Source: an uncultured Myxococcales bacterium
Lineage (GTDB): Bacteria > Myxococcota_A > UBA9042
NCBI GenBank assembly: GCA_903896545.1
Contig: CAITYF010000161.1
Coordinates: forward strand, 1-64,000
Length of the DNA stretch: 64,000 nucleotides
Reading direction: 5' to 3'
The position numbers were made by a program, and so were the translations under genes. Position 1 is the stretch's first letter. Each line of letters opens with the position of its first letter. The notes beneath the pieces were generated by a model, which was not told the origin of the DNA, did no database searches, and worked only from the letters and a program-made list of their open reading frames with translations. Positions 18,501 through 26,924 of the stretch are shown in pieces.

Positions 18501-19558
18501 GTGCACAGGTTGCCGTCGTCACACGTGATGAGTCCGCCGGGCGCGCAGCCGCCACCCGAACACACATCGCCCACCGTGCACGCGTTGTTGTCCTGACACG
18601 CGCCCGTGTTGGGCGTGTTGGTGCAGGCCGCATCGGCGATGTTGCACTGGTCGTCGGTGCACAAATTGGCGTCGTCGCACGTCTTGGCTGGGCCAGACTT
18701 GCACGCGGAGTCGGCGCACACGTCGCCTTCTGTGCACGCGTTGCTGTCGTCGCAGCCGAGCGTGTTGGCGGCGTGCTGGCACTTCTTCTGGGCATCACAG
18801 GTGTCGTCCGTGCAGACGTTGCCATCGTTGCAATCGCCGTCGACTTGGCAATCGCACACGTTGCCGCCGCCCACGCACACGCCGGCGAGGCAGGAATCGC
18901 TGCCGGTGCAGGCATTGCCATCTTCGCACGTGCTGCCGTCCGTCGCGGCGGTCAGCGCGCACTGGCCCTCCACGCACTGCCACGCTTGGCAGGCAACCGT
19001 GACGTCGCCCGCGCAGTCGAGCGCCGTCACACAGCCCACGGGACCCGCGTCGATCGTGTCCTCACCAACCACAGCGTCTTCACCCACCGTCGTGTCGACA
19101 GTCGCAGTAGCGTCCTCTGCGGGTGGCACATCCTCACCGACCGCCGCGTCCGTTCCCGCTGCGGTGTCGTCATCAGGGGTCGTGTCTGGCGTCACCGTTG
19201 TGTCGTCCGCAGCCGTGACATCCTGCGCCACGTCGGGCGCCACGTCTTCCGCATCAGGCGTCACCGGCACGTCGGCGTCCGTCTTGGCGTCATCGCCAAC
19301 GTCCGTGCCGATCGCGACGTCCGCGTCGTCGGTGCCCGTGATGTCGGCCGCGTCCTTTTCCGCTGTGTCCGGCTTGATCGCTGTGTCCTGATCGGTTGTC
19401 GCGTCACCGGTCAAGATCGAATCCTGATCCGTGCTTGCAGCGTCCTGACCTACCAGACCTTGAATCGCCACGTCATCGCCGCAAGAAGCGAGCGCCAGCG
19501 CGAGGACGGTCGTCAGCGAGAGGGAGACCAAAGCGTTGAATGTACAGCGTGTTTTCAT
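15512..19558 (-). CDS. Giant Cys-rich repeat lipoprotein
   Basis: A 1348-residue surface lipoprotein. Lipobox LALASC lies near residue 25. Residues ~30-180 are an Asp/Thr/Ala spacer. Then about 12 tandem ~41-residue units alternate two Cys motifs, CDDGNxCTxxDxCxxGxC and CDDxNxCTxDxCDxxxGC, of the slime-mould CTDC type. After them come a MAM/jelly-roll-like domain ending GKGWYVDNINVAEV, two CNDGIDNNKNDLIDCADSAC-type segments (metal-binding style), and a second jelly-roll ending HSGIFIDDVNLFGW. ATG 19558 follows GAGGA. The build suggests adhesion or glycan binding outside the cell. Repeat copies B1 and B2 lie just upstream. Confidence 0.88.
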   Translation of the reverse strand: MKTRCTFNALVSLSLTTVLALALASCGDDVAIQGLVGQDAASTDQDSILTGDATTDQDTAIKPDTAEKDAADITGTDDADVAIGTDVGDDAKTDADVPVTPDAEDVAPDVAQDVTAADDTTVTPDTTPDDDTAAGTDAAVGEDVPPAEDATATVDTTVGEDAVVGEDTIDAGPVGCVTALDCAGDVTVACQAWQCVEGQCALTAATDGSTCEDGNACTGSDSCLAGVCVGGGNVCDCQVDGDCNDGNVCTDDTCDAQKKCQHAANTLGCDDSNACTEGDVCADSACKSGPAKTCDDANLCTDDQCNIADAACTNTPNTGACQDNNACTVGDVCSGGGCAPGGLITCDDGNLCTDDACDPAQGCVAVANAAPCDDGDLCTLNDICAASKCAGAVNACDDKNVCTVDLCDSKTGTCSHNNIAVDCDDGDACTTGDVCKSGACSPGVAKVCNDGNVCTTDSCDPATANCQTAPAAGACEDGNACTLNDTCADGACAPGTTKTCNDNNVCTDDLCDPATGCTAVNNTASCAPGDTCELGTCSGGSCQTTGQVGCDDANPCTKDTCTPGVGCVFTPITDGTTCSTGTACITASTCQVGVCTKGTTTDCTDGKDCTTDGCDPVNGCFWSANTDPCDDGNACTVGDVCKNGACKSGAAIDPKVTCDDSNPCTDDSCDTIKGCVHANNTTACDDGSKCTTNDVCGAGTCAGTAVNCDDTNVCTNDQCNTADGTCFWTANSAVCDDGDACTVGDACAQTKCVGGAAKSCDDGNVCTTDSCDSKTGACGHANNTASCDDGNPCTVSDTCAAGACTKSSPKSCDDGNTCTTDSCDSGTGNCAYSANTLPCDTGDKCTFGDTCADSACVKGSGVVCVDNNVCTTDACDAATGKCTFAAVADGDPCDDTLACTTNSCQAGKCAVTASTCSVYTDALTCAAAGAGWTLDKPAGKAVIWAVDKTAVIGTAAEQTAHECTLNFNNGTNYCDAQGGGCQAPTGNARTPTIDATAAFGVLTLQFDTWEDVDGTPQDIPTVTLYDATSNAQLQQFQLSTTNANQRLWRKVSVAVPAVSGHKFYIVFNLGTPFGQGNTGKGWYVDNINVAEVTSPEVCNDGLDNDANGATDCADLTCASDPACLAEICNDGIDNNKNDLIDCADSACATSVYCLKPVISWNMDCADKTWAFSAAQGNGVSWGLDAAPATPAPVTGSCTLNFNNGTNYCTAANCGGNQAAANGTASLVTAYNAAALTGGLTLQFWSYTDVEDVAGQGANFDLPTLEVSTNNYACQFAQGNLCPQNWNPYTGTTIFNLTKTPQKTWIQQSIDLTAFAGKTFTMRFRFNSVDGNNNNHSGIFIDDVNLFGW

Positions 19559-19767
19559 GACCTGTTCCTCGGCGGACCACGTAAATGCCCAGTTAATGCT
19601 GAGCGTTCCCTTGACGGGTGTTCGGGCTACAGTCTGAAATGTTTCGGGCCTGTTCGCAAGGAATTCGCCGCTCACAGCGCGATGCGTAACGAGAATGCCA
19701 CGCCGCGCATCGGACGCTCATCCCCGCGTTACGCGCTGACTTCCGTTCCAGGTCATCGATTCTCGAT

Positions 19768-19855
19768 CCGCGGCGTGCCACCGGAGGTGCACGCTCGTGG
19801 TCCCAGTCCGAGAGGGCAACAGGCTTCACCCACAGCGCTTGGTGCTGGACACAGG
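19768..19855 (-). repeat. Dispersed intergenic repeat, copy B1
   Basis: Core from CCGCGGCGTGCCACCGGAGG through GGTCCCAGTCCGAGAGGGCA to the CAGCGCTTGGTGCTGGA end. It is almost identical over 85 bp to copy B2 and tandem to it, with a 12-bp gap. The 442-bp intergenic region 19559-20000 otherwise holds only the leader of the giant Cys-rich lipoprotein gene. Confidence 0.8.
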
Positions 19856-19866
19856 TCGTCTTGTGC

Positions 19867-19992
19867 ACACACTCCAACCGAAGTTCGCGCTCAAACCTGC
19901 CCGAACCGCGGCGTGCCACCGGAGGTGCACGCTCGCGGTCCAGTCCGAGAGGGCAACAGGCTTCACCCACAGCGCTTGGAGCTGGAGACAGG
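19867..19992 (-). repeat. Dispersed intergenic repeat, copy B2
   Basis: The longest copy: the outer arm ACTCCAACCGAAGTTCG (shared with copy A), the hairpin core GCGTGCC-ACCGGAGGTGCACGC, and the distal CACAGCGCTTGGAGCTGGA part shared with B1. A one-base deletion relative to B1 and C (GGTCCAGT for GGTCCCAGT) argues against a conserved reading frame. It ends 9 bases before the stop of the CPBP protease gene. Confidence 0.8.
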
Positions 19993-20000
19993 GCCCCTGT

Positions 20001-21008
20001 CTAATGCGGGGCGTACAGCAGCAGCAACGCTGTTTGGCACACGTTGGCGAGCGCGTGATGCGTGGTGGAAGCGAAAGTCCCACGGCTGCGTTCAGTCAGC
20101 CACGCGAAGAGCAATCCGGGGAAGAATACCAGAAGCCGCTGCGGCGCCGGCACCAGCACAAGGTGGATGAGGGCAAAAAGCACTGCAGAAATCACGTGCG
20201 CGCGACCGAAAGGCACGCCGAACAAGGCACGTTGCGGCGGAAAGGCGGCGCGCAGGCGACCCAAAACGTAGCCGCGGAAGAACATCTCTTCGGGCAGCGC
20301 GACGACCAGAAGTTGACTCACGAGCCACAGCAGAATCCACGTGAGCCCTGGCGCGGCGTGTACCGGGTTGTCCTGGGGCTCACCCGATGCCCCGGCGATG
20401 ATCGCGGCGTCAGAAAGCGAATGGCCGGCCAGATCCTGCAGGTGCACCTCAGTCGCGGCAATGGGGGCGAGCAACAAGCGGCCACCCGGCGGCAGAAGTC
20501 GCGCCGCGCACGCTGGCTGTTCCGAGCAATGAGGCACCACACGGACAGGTTCAGCGCGGTGGTTTTCCACAGCCAGCCCGCGTAAATCATCCAAGAGCAC
20601 AACGCGGTTCGTCGTCTCCGCACCGCGCCCTTGAAAGCCGATCCCGGCGCTCTGCAGCGCGCTCAAGTCCAAGCGGCGGTGGTGCAGAACTTGGACCTGC
20701 AGCACATCCAGACCCACGGCAAAGATCGGCAACACGACGAGACTGACCGCCACGCCCAAACCCACGCCGCGCAGAAGCGGCGCGCGGTCGATGCCAAGCG
20801 GGTCGTCGAGCACCGCCAAGTCGCGCCGCGCACCCCAGCGCAGCGCCAGCGACGGGACCAAGGCAAACGTGAGTGCAGAAAAAAGTCCAGCGACGGACGC
20901 CAGCCACGGGACAAGCGCGGCCAAACGGTCGATCGCGAAGAGGAGCGCCGAGGCGACGCCCATCGCCAGCGCGATTTCCTGCAAAGTACGGCGCTGAATC
21001 AGGTTCAC
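20001..21008 (-). CDS. CPBP-family intramembrane protease
   Basis: A 335-residue multi-span membrane protein of the CAAX-protease/bacteriocin-processing family. The glutamate motif PEEMFFRGYVLGRL and the later HVISAVLFALIHL (conserved His of motif 3) identify it. About 100 hydrophilic residues (roughly 105-220) separate the first helices from the protease core, a longer insert than usual. Family members process prenylated or C-terminally sorted proteins, and the related myxosortases handle MYXO-CTERM tails; no such tail is encoded in this window. It starts with GTG overlapping the upstream stop (GTGA), so translation is coupled to the PilZ gene. Confidence 0.88.
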   Translation of the reverse strand: MNLIQRRTLQEIALAMGVASALLFAIDRLAALVPWLASVAGLFSALTFALVPSLALRWGARRDLAVLDDPLGIDRAPLLRGVGLGVAVSLVVLPIFAVGLDVLQVQVLHHRRLDLSALQSAGIGFQGRGAETTNRVVLLDDLRGLAVENHRAEPVRVVPHCSEQPACAARLLPPGGRLLLAPIAATEVHLQDLAGHSLSDAAIIAGASGEPQDNPVHAAPGLTWILLWLVSQLLVVALPEEMFFRGYVLGRLRAAFPPQRALFGVPFGRAHVISAVLFALIHLVLVPAPQRLLVFFPGLLFAWLTERSRGTFASTTHHALANVCQTALLLLYAPH

Positions 21009-22348
21009 GGGCCGGTCAACGCGCTCAGGAACGACTGAAAGGCGCCCTTGTGGCGGCCTTCCTCGACGCGTTCAATATGCATGACAAAACGCTTGCCAGA
21101 CGGTGTGTCCGTTGCGATTTGCAGCAAGCGACCGACCAGTTGCACGGAGCGCCAGGTCTGCTCCACCCGCACGGGCAGGTGAATGACCAGCACCTCATCC
21201 AAGCCGGGCGGCACGCCCTGTGTGACGACGCAAGCGAGCTGTTCTGCGATGCCAGTCAGCTGCCCGGCATAAAACTGATTCTCGCGTAAGTAGGTGATGG
21301 GCACGTCCGCTGCAGCGAGCAGACGGGCGCTGTCTTGCCTGCGCGGTTTGGCGGACGGCGGCGCGCTGGGCGCAGTGTGCTCGACAAAACCAGCAAAGGG
21401 CGTACTCACCGGCTGGGACGCCACGCTGATCGGCTGCATCGGCACGCTGGGATGCCGGTGGAGCGCAACCGAGGTCCGCGGCGAAGGCGGCGCGGCGATG
21501 GACTCCGGCGCGACCACGACGGACGTGCGTTGCGCGGTCGGCGCCAGAACAGGTCGGATTTGCTCCGGGTCGCTGACGGCGCGACGCTCGCTTGGTGCAA
21601 GTGCGTAAACCGGCCACGATTGGGAGGAATCGTCGCCCGACTGCGCGGAAGTTTCCTGCGTTGCGCCCACGGCCACGGAGATGTCGTTGTCCAGCGCGTC
21701 AAAAAACACGCTCTTATCGCCAAAAATATCGTTGATCGGGCTACTCGGTCGCGCAGGCGCGGGTACGGGACGCGAAACCGGGGGAGCCTGTGGATCGAGC
21801 TCAACGGGGTGCTGCACGGGCTGGCGGCTGTGTTCGGGCGTGCCGCTCGTTGGGCGGTGCATCGGCGTGGACCAGACGCCGAGCGCGTGGCTGGCGCGAT
21901 GTGGAACGGGTGGCGCGTGCGCTGCGGGATCAAAGGCCGCGGCGTCGGCGGTGTCGCGAAAGACGTATCCCGCAGAGCGGCCTTGGGTCAGGTCGGTGTC
22001 GCCCAATTCCTGAATGCCAAGCAGGTTGCGAAGGACGCGATGGAGCGGTTCTGGCCCGCTTTCGCTCGTCGCCGTGCGCCACGCGACGCCAAAGCCGATA
22101 GCGCCTTGACTGCCGGCCAGACTCGTTCGCGTGACCACGGCGTGCAAGGTGACGATCGGGCCGTCTAAGCCGCCAGCACGCAACTCGACAACGACCTCCG
22201 CGCCCAGAGGTGGCGGCGTGCGCGCCGTGAAGAAACCACCTGTGGTGCTTGTGTCGGTGCAGACCACGTCCAGCCGCTCGCCGCCATACGTGACGAGCGA
22301 GCGGAGCAGGACGGGGTGTCGCGAACTATGACGCCTGTCTTCCAACAT
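21005..22348 (-). CDS. PilZ-domain protein with long disordered linker
   Basis: A 447-residue cytoplasmic protein. The N-terminal ~110 residues are a PilZ domain: the c-di-GMP-binding arginines in EDRRHSSRHPV and the DTSTTGGFF motif are both present. Residues ~140-330 are Pro/Ser/Ala-rich and probably unstructured. The C-terminal ~115 residues (YLRENQFYAGQLTGI to FVMHIERVEEGRHKGAFQSF) look like a second, degenerate PilZ barrel. It is thus a likely c-di-GMP receptor. Its stop overlaps the start of the CPBP protease gene, which suggests coupled amounts. The ribosome binding site at the ATG is poor. Confidence 0.85.
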   Translation of the reverse strand: MLEDRRHSSRHPVLLRSLVTYGGERLDVVCTDTSTTGGFFTARTPPPLGAEVVVELRAGGLDGPIVTLHAVVTRTSLAGSQGAIGFGVAWRTATSESGPEPLHRVLRNLLGIQELGDTDLTQGRSAGYVFRDTADAAAFDPAAHAPPVPHRASHALGVWSTPMHRPTSGTPEHSRQPVQHPVELDPQAPPVSRPVPAPARPSSPINDIFGDKSVFFDALDNDISVAVGATQETSAQSGDDSSQSWPVYALAPSERRAVSDPEQIRPVLAPTAQRTSVVVAPESIAAPPSPRTSVALHRHPSVPMQPISVASQPVSTPFAGFVEHTAPSAPPSAKPRRQDSARLLAAADVPITYLRENQFYAGQLTGIAEQLACVVTQGVPPGLDEVLVIHLPVRVEQTWRSVQLVGRLLQIATDTPSGKRFVMHIERVEEGRHKGAFQSFLSALTGP

Positions 22349-22452
22349 GAACTACACGGTGCTGCAAGCCTGCGGCTCCCCAAGCATAGCAGGGCCGCGC
22401 TTGTGTGCCAGCGCAAGTGACAAGCAGCGGCCGCACGCACGTTGGGGACGCG

Positions 22453-23595
22453 TTAGGCACGCTCGAAAAGGCCAGCTGCGCCCATGCCGCCACCGACGCA
22501 CATCGTGACGATGCCGTACTTGCCGCCGGTGCGACCCAGACCGTGCAGGACCGTCGCCGTGAGCTTGGCACCGGTCGCGCCCAGAGGGTGACCCAGCGCA
22601 ATCGCGCCGCCAAACGGGTTGACCTTGCTCTGGTCCAAGCCGAGTTTGCGGATGACCGCGAGACCCTGCGCCGCGAACGCCTCGTTCAACTCGATCTGAT
22701 CGATCTTGTCGAGCGAAATGCCGGCGCGGGCCAGCAACTTCGGGACGGCTGCGACCGGGCCGATGCCCATGATCTCCGGCGCGACGCCAGCGACCTGGAA
22801 GCCGCGGAAGTAGCCCAGAATCGGCGCGCCCATCTCTTTGGCTTTCTTTTCCGACATCAGGATGACTGCTGCAGCGCCGTCCGTCAGCGGCGACGACGTT
22901 CCCGCCGTGACCGAGCCGCCCGCCTGAAACGCCGGCTTCAGCTTGGCCAAACCTTCCAGCGTCGTCTCCGGACGCGGCAGTTCGTCCACCGCGAGGCTGC
23001 CTTCGGGGGTATTGACCGCGACGAGCTCGTCGTTGAACGCGCCATTGGCCAAGGATGCACCGGCGCGCTGCTGCGACTGAATCGCAAACGCGTCCTGATC
23101 CTCGCGGCTGATGCCGTGCTGCTTGGCGACGAGTTCAGCCGTGTTGCCCATCGGCATGTAGATCTCCGGCCATTCGCGGATCAGCTGCGGGTGCGGCGCG
23201 AACTTGAAGCCGCCCATCGGCACCTGGCTCATCGACTCGACGCCGCCGGCAAGGGCGATGTCGACGTGACCCGACTCGATCGCGAACGCGGCTTGCGCCA
23301 CCGCCTGCAGACCAGACGAGCAGAAGCGATTCACCGTCACCGCCGCCACTTCCACAGGCAAGCCCGCACGAAGCGCCGCGACGCGCGCGACGTTCATACC
23401 CTGCGGACCTTCGGGCATCGCGCAACCAAACACGACGTCTTCGATGTCCGATCCTTTCAGCACCTTGGACGCGGCCAGCGCGCCACGAATCGCCGCCGCC
23501 GCGAGGTCCTCAGGACGCACGCGCGCGAGACTACCCTTCAGCGCCCGACCACACGGCGTACGTACCGCCGCGACAATAACTGCTGTGTTCGACAT
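22453..23595 (-). CDS. fadA: Acetyl-CoA acyltransferase (thiolase)
   Basis: Last step of the beta-oxidation cycle: thiolytic cleavage of 3-ketoacyl-CoA. The 380-residue protein has the acylated cysteine in VNRFCSSGLQAV, the GGVESMSQVPMGG block, NEAFAAQ, the catalytic histidine in ALGHPLGATGAK and the second cysteine in TMCVGGGMGAA. The ATG at 23595 follows GGAGAA. It lies 39 bases downstream of the multifunctional hydroxyacyl-CoA dehydrogenase gene, forming a classic two-gene oxidation operon. A role as a broad-chain thiolase rather than an acetoacetyl-CoA thiolase is inferred from this context. Confidence 0.95.
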   Translation of the reverse strand: MSNTAVIVAAVRTPCGRALKGSLARVRPEDLAAAAIRGALAASKVLKGSDIEDVVFGCAMPEGPQGMNVARVAALRAGLPVEVAAVTVNRFCSSGLQAVAQAAFAIESGHVDIALAGGVESMSQVPMGGFKFAPHPQLIREWPEIYMPMGNTAELVAKQHGISREDQDAFAIQSQQRAGASLANGAFNDELVAVNTPEGSLAVDELPRPETTLEGLAKLKPAFQAGGSVTAGTSSPLTDGAAAVILMSEKKAKEMGAPILGYFRGFQVAGVAPEIMGIGPVAAVPKLLARAGISLDKIDQIELNEAFAAQGLAVIRKLGLDQSKVNPFGGAIALGHPLGATGAKLTATVLHGLGRTGGKYGIVTMCVGGGMGAAGLFERA

Positions 23596-23634
23596 GGTTT
23601 TCTCCAATTTCCAGTTTGGTTTTGGTCGGATAGC

Positions 23635-26001
23635 TTAGTTGCGAAGCGGTTTGCCGGTGGTGAGCATGTGCAGGATCCGGTCCTGCGTCTCTTGCATGCC
23701 CGCCAACTTAAGGAACGACTCGCGCTCGAGGTCGAGCAGGTCCTGCTCGGTCCGCAGACCGCCACGTTCGCCGCCGCAGATGATGCGCGCCACTTCGTGG
23801 CCGATCGTGCAGTCGTGCTTGCTGGCCTGACCCGCGAGGAGGAACGAGTAGAGCGCCATGTCGAACGTCGCGATCGACTCCGCGCCCGGCAGGTTCAAGT
23901 TGTCCGGCGCGTTCGGCGGACGGTAGCCCTGCGAAGCGAGGTTGACCACCAAGCGGCGGGCGTCCTCGATGCGGCGCTCCGGATCCACGCTGATGCTGTC
24001 GACGTCCCGGAGGAAGCCGAGCTCGCGCGCGTTGCCTGCACCCGTCGACACCTTCGCCAAGGCGATCGTCTCAAACGCGCGCTGCAGGAGCGGCAGGCGA
24101 TCCACCTTGGACTCCGCCGGCACGCCCGCGAGCGAACGCACCGTCAGTTCCTTGGTACCGCCCGCGCCCGGAATCAGGCCGACGCCCACTTCCACGAGGC
24201 CCATGTACGTCTCGCTGGCCGCCTGCATGCGGCTGGCGTGCATCGCGACTTCGCAGCCGCCGCCAAACGTCATGCTGTGCGGCGCGGACACGATCGGCGC
24301 GTGGCTGTACTTGAACGCCATGAAGAGGTCCTGGAACATCTTCGTCGCGGCTTCCAGTTCTTTCCACTTGCCTTCGCCGACCAACTGCACGACGAACGCA
24401 AGGTTCGCGCCCACCGAGAAGTTGCTGCCGTCGTTGCCGATGACCAAGCCGTGCCAGCCCTGCGAGCCGATCGTCTCCAGCGCCTTCCAGCCCATTTCGA
24501 TAATCTTGTCGTCCAGCGCGTTCATCTTGGAGCGGAACGCCAAGCAGAGCACGTTCTCGCCGATGTCGAGGAGCTGCGCGCTCTCGTTCTCGGCCACGAC
24601 CTTGCCCGCCGCGCGCACGTCCTTCAAGTGAATGCCCGGCATCGCGGGGATCGCGATGTGCGTATTCTTCGCCGTCGTCTGCGTCGCGCCCTCGTAGAAG
24701 GACGTCTTGCCCGAGGCCAGCAGCTGCGTGACGATCTTCGGCACCGCGCGGCCTTCCGCCGTCAGACGGTCCGCCACGGCTTTCACGCCGATCGCGTCCC
24801 AAATCTGGAACGGCCCGAGCTGCCAGTTGAAGCCCCACTGCATCGCGCGATCGATCGAGATGACGTCATCCGCGATTTCGCCGAGCAGATCCGCCGCGTA
24901 CACGAGCGAATAGGACAGCGCCTGCCACGCGAACTTGCCGCCGCGGTCTTCGCTGGCCACGATCGCCTTGATGCGCGCGCCGGTGTCCTTGATCTTCTTC
25001 ACTTCCGCGAGGATCGGGAAGTCCGGCTTGATCTGCGGCACGTAACCCTGCGTCGCCGGGTCGAGCACCTGAATGTCCTTGCCGACCTTCTTGTAGAAGC
25101 CCGCGCCCGCCTTCTGACCCGTCGCGCCGGCTTTGATGAGCGCGGCGATGACCGGGTGCAGGTTGAAGATGTCGCGGTTCGGATCACTCTGCAGGTTGTC
25201 GTAGCAGTTCTGGCTGACGTGACCCAGCGTGTCCAGGCCCACGACGTCCGCGGTGCGGAAGACGGCGCTGCGCGGACGTCCCATCGGCTCGCCGCAGAGC
25301 GCGTCGATCTCGTCGATGCGGTAGCCCTGGCTGAACGCGATGTTCACCGCGCGCATCATGTCGTGCACGCCGATGCGGTTGGCGATGAAGTTGATCGTGT
25401 CCTTCGCGTCGACAACGCCCTTGCCCAAGTCATCGCGACAGAACGCGCGCATTTTCTCGGTGGTCGCCGGGTCCGTGAACTCGCCTTCAATGATTTCAAC
25501 CAACTTCATGTAACGCACGGGATTGAAGAAGTGCGTAATCAGGAAGTTCTTCTTGAAGCCTTCCGACTTGCCTTCCGCCATCGTCGCCAGCGGAATGCCC
25601 GACGTGTTCGACGTGATGATGGTGTGCGGCTTGCGAAACGGCTCGATGGCGTTGAACACCGCGTTCTTGATATCGAGCCGCTCGGTCACAGCTTCAACCA
25701 CCCAGTCGCATGCGCCGAGCGCTTCCAGGTCGTCCTGCAAGTTGCCGATGACAATGCGCGAAGCGTCAGCGTTGCGCTGGAAACCAGCGGGCTTCAGCGC
25801 GAGCGCTTTATCCAAACCGGACTTGCCAATCGCGTTGCGCGCGGCTTTGGTTTTGGCTGTTCCATCGGCCGCAGGCGCATCCCTGGGAACGATATCGACC
25901 AGCAAAACGTCGATGCCAGCCGAAGCGAGATGGGCGGCGATGCCGGTACCCATTACGCCGGCGCCAACGACACCGACGCGACTGATGCGGTGCTGCGACA
26001 T
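23635..26001 (-). CDS. 3-hydroxyacyl-CoA dehydrogenase / enoyl-CoA hydratase fusion
   Basis: A 788-residue enzyme for the middle steps of fatty-acid beta-oxidation. Domain order is dehydrogenase first: the NAD-binding GVVGAGVMGTGIAAHLA at the N-terminus, then the 3HCDH C-terminal region with ITHFFNPVRYMKLVEII and GFIANR-like NFIANRIGVHDMM. A crotonase domain follows from ~residue 480 (FRSKMNALDDKII, FSVGANLAFV, MTFGGGCEVAMHA, PGAGGTKEL). This order matches FadN of Bacillus rather than E. coli FadB. The ATG at 26001 follows GAGG. It is co-transcribed with the thiolase. Confidence 0.94.
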   Translation of the reverse strand: MSQHRISRVGVVGAGVMGTGIAAHLASAGIDVLLVDIVPRDAPAADGTAKTKAARNAIGKSGLDKALALKPAGFQRNADASRIVIGNLQDDLEALGACDWVVEAVTERLDIKNAVFNAIEPFRKPHTIITSNTSGIPLATMAEGKSEGFKKNFLITHFFNPVRYMKLVEIIEGEFTDPATTEKMRAFCRDDLGKGVVDAKDTINFIANRIGVHDMMRAVNIAFSQGYRIDEIDALCGEPMGRPRSAVFRTADVVGLDTLGHVSQNCYDNLQSDPNRDIFNLHPVIAALIKAGATGQKAGAGFYKKVGKDIQVLDPATQGYVPQIKPDFPILAEVKKIKDTGARIKAIVASEDRGGKFAWQALSYSLVYAADLLGEIADDVISIDRAMQWGFNWQLGPFQIWDAIGVKAVADRLTAEGRAVPKIVTQLLASGKTSFYEGATQTTAKNTHIAIPAMPGIHLKDVRAAGKVVAENESAQLLDIGENVLCLAFRSKMNALDDKIIEMGWKALETIGSQGWHGLVIGNDGSNFSVGANLAFVVQLVGEGKWKELEAATKMFQDLFMAFKYSHAPIVSAPHSMTFGGGCEVAMHASRMQAASETYMGLVEVGVGLIPGAGGTKELTVRSLAGVPAESKVDRLPLLQRAFETIALAKVSTGAGNARELGFLRDVDSISVDPERRIEDARRLVVNLASQGYRPPNAPDNLNLPGAESIATFDMALYSFLLAGQASKHDCTIGHEVARIICGGERGGLRTEQDLLDLERESFLKLAGMQETQDRILHMLTTGKPLRN

Positions 26002-26181
26002 GAAGACCTCGTGAAAGCGGAAGTGAGAGCAAAAAGGTGTCGGGATCGTCCGACTGCGCGCCAGGTCAACCCAGCGGCGCGGAAGTGTAGGCCGATTGCC
26101 GAACGGTGTCATCCGGGTGAACGGCCGCGGTGACGAAGACGTGGCGATTGAAAAAAGGTGCGATTGCAGAAGGAGAATCTT

Positions 26182-26370
26182 ATGAACGTCGAGCCACTAA
26201 CGGAGGCTGAGACTGGCAAAGAGGCGCAAGCAGGGCCAGGCGCCCGATCGCAGCGCGGCTGGTGGCCTCGCAAGACCGGGCAACGATGCGCTGCGCCGCG
26301 CATCTGCGGCCGGCCGACCCGGAGTTGGTGGATCGGTGTTCTGGTGACTTGGCCTCAACGGCGACCGTGA
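26182..26370 (+). CDS. Possible 62-residue protein
   Basis: A short frame with an excellent ribosome binding site (AGAAGGAGA, 7 bases before ATG). The product is Trp/Arg/Gly-rich and matches nothing I know. It runs opposite to fadB and overlaps the last codons of the converging secreted-protein gene at 26355. It may be a real small gene or the fossil start of a longer one whose frame has shifted. Confidence 0.3.
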   Translation: MNVEPLTEAETGKEAQAGPGARSQRGWWPRKTGQRCAAPRICGRPTRSWWIGVLVTWPQRRP

Positions 26371-26924
26371 ACGCCGCTCCAACCGTGACCGCCCCGGTAG
26401 CCGCCCATGAAGCCGCCACCGAAGGTGGGTCGGTTCCACGCGGGCCAGAGCAGAGAGCGGGCGGAAAAACGCTGGCGTGACCAAACGGGCGCCGGGCGCC
26501 AACCGCGAAAGAAAGGACCGACGCGGAGGATGCGCGGGTAGCCGGCGACGTAGATGACACTCGGTCCGCCGATGGCGGTGGCAACGGCCGGTGGAAGCGG
26601 ATCGCCTGGGCAGACGCTGTAGGTGGCGTAACGCCCGGCGTCGAGGCCATCGCGGACGCTATCGGGCAGCAGCTGCGCGGCGACAGGGCTCCAGTCTGCC
26701 GCGCCGCCAACGGTCGTCGACCACTGGCCGGTCGTGCAGACGTAATACTGGCCTTCGGTGAACCACATCGGCGCCGATTCGCTGGGCACGGCCCACAACC
26801 CGGGCGCAATTTGCGTCATGCCAGCGTCGGGTGCGGCAGGCTCTTGCGCGTACGCCGAGGTTGAAAGCCCACAAACGAGGAACAACGCAGAAAAGTATAC
26901 ACGCTGACCGAGGTCACACGTCAC
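26355..26924 (-). CDS. Exported protein with Gly/Arg-rich tail
   Basis: About 189 residues: signal peptide (VYFSALFLVCGLSTSAYA), a middle part with APGLWAVPSESAPMWFTEGQYYVCTTGQW, and a Gly/His/Arg-rich C-terminus (GGGFMGGYRGGHGW). No family recognised. No ATG begins the signal peptide. The GTG at 26924, preceded by GCAGGCGG, gives a sensible signal and lies inside repeat copy C, which would make the repeat part of this gene's leader. Confidence 0.55.
   Translation of the reverse strand: MTCDLGQRVYFSALFLVCGLSTSAYAQEPAAPDAGMTQIAPGLWAVPSESAPMWFTEGQYYVCTTGQWSTTVGGAADWSPVAAQLLPDSVRDGLDAGRYATYSVCPGDPLPPAVATAIGGPSVIYVAGYPRILRVGPFFRGWRPAPVWSRQRFSARSLLWPAWNRPTFGGGFMGGYRGGHGWSGVHGRR

Noticed and set aside
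15512-19558. Regular repeats suggestive of a CRISPR array or tandem satellite
   Set aside because: The periodicity follows codons of alternating Cys motifs and the spacers are not unique, so it is protein-level repetition.
15368-20170. A plus-strand open frame of 1600 codons
   Set aside because: It is the mirror of the giant Cys-rich lipoprotein gene; its translation is a monotonous Arg/Ala/Val string without domains, while the minus strand shows a signal peptide, lipobox and ordered Cys repeats.
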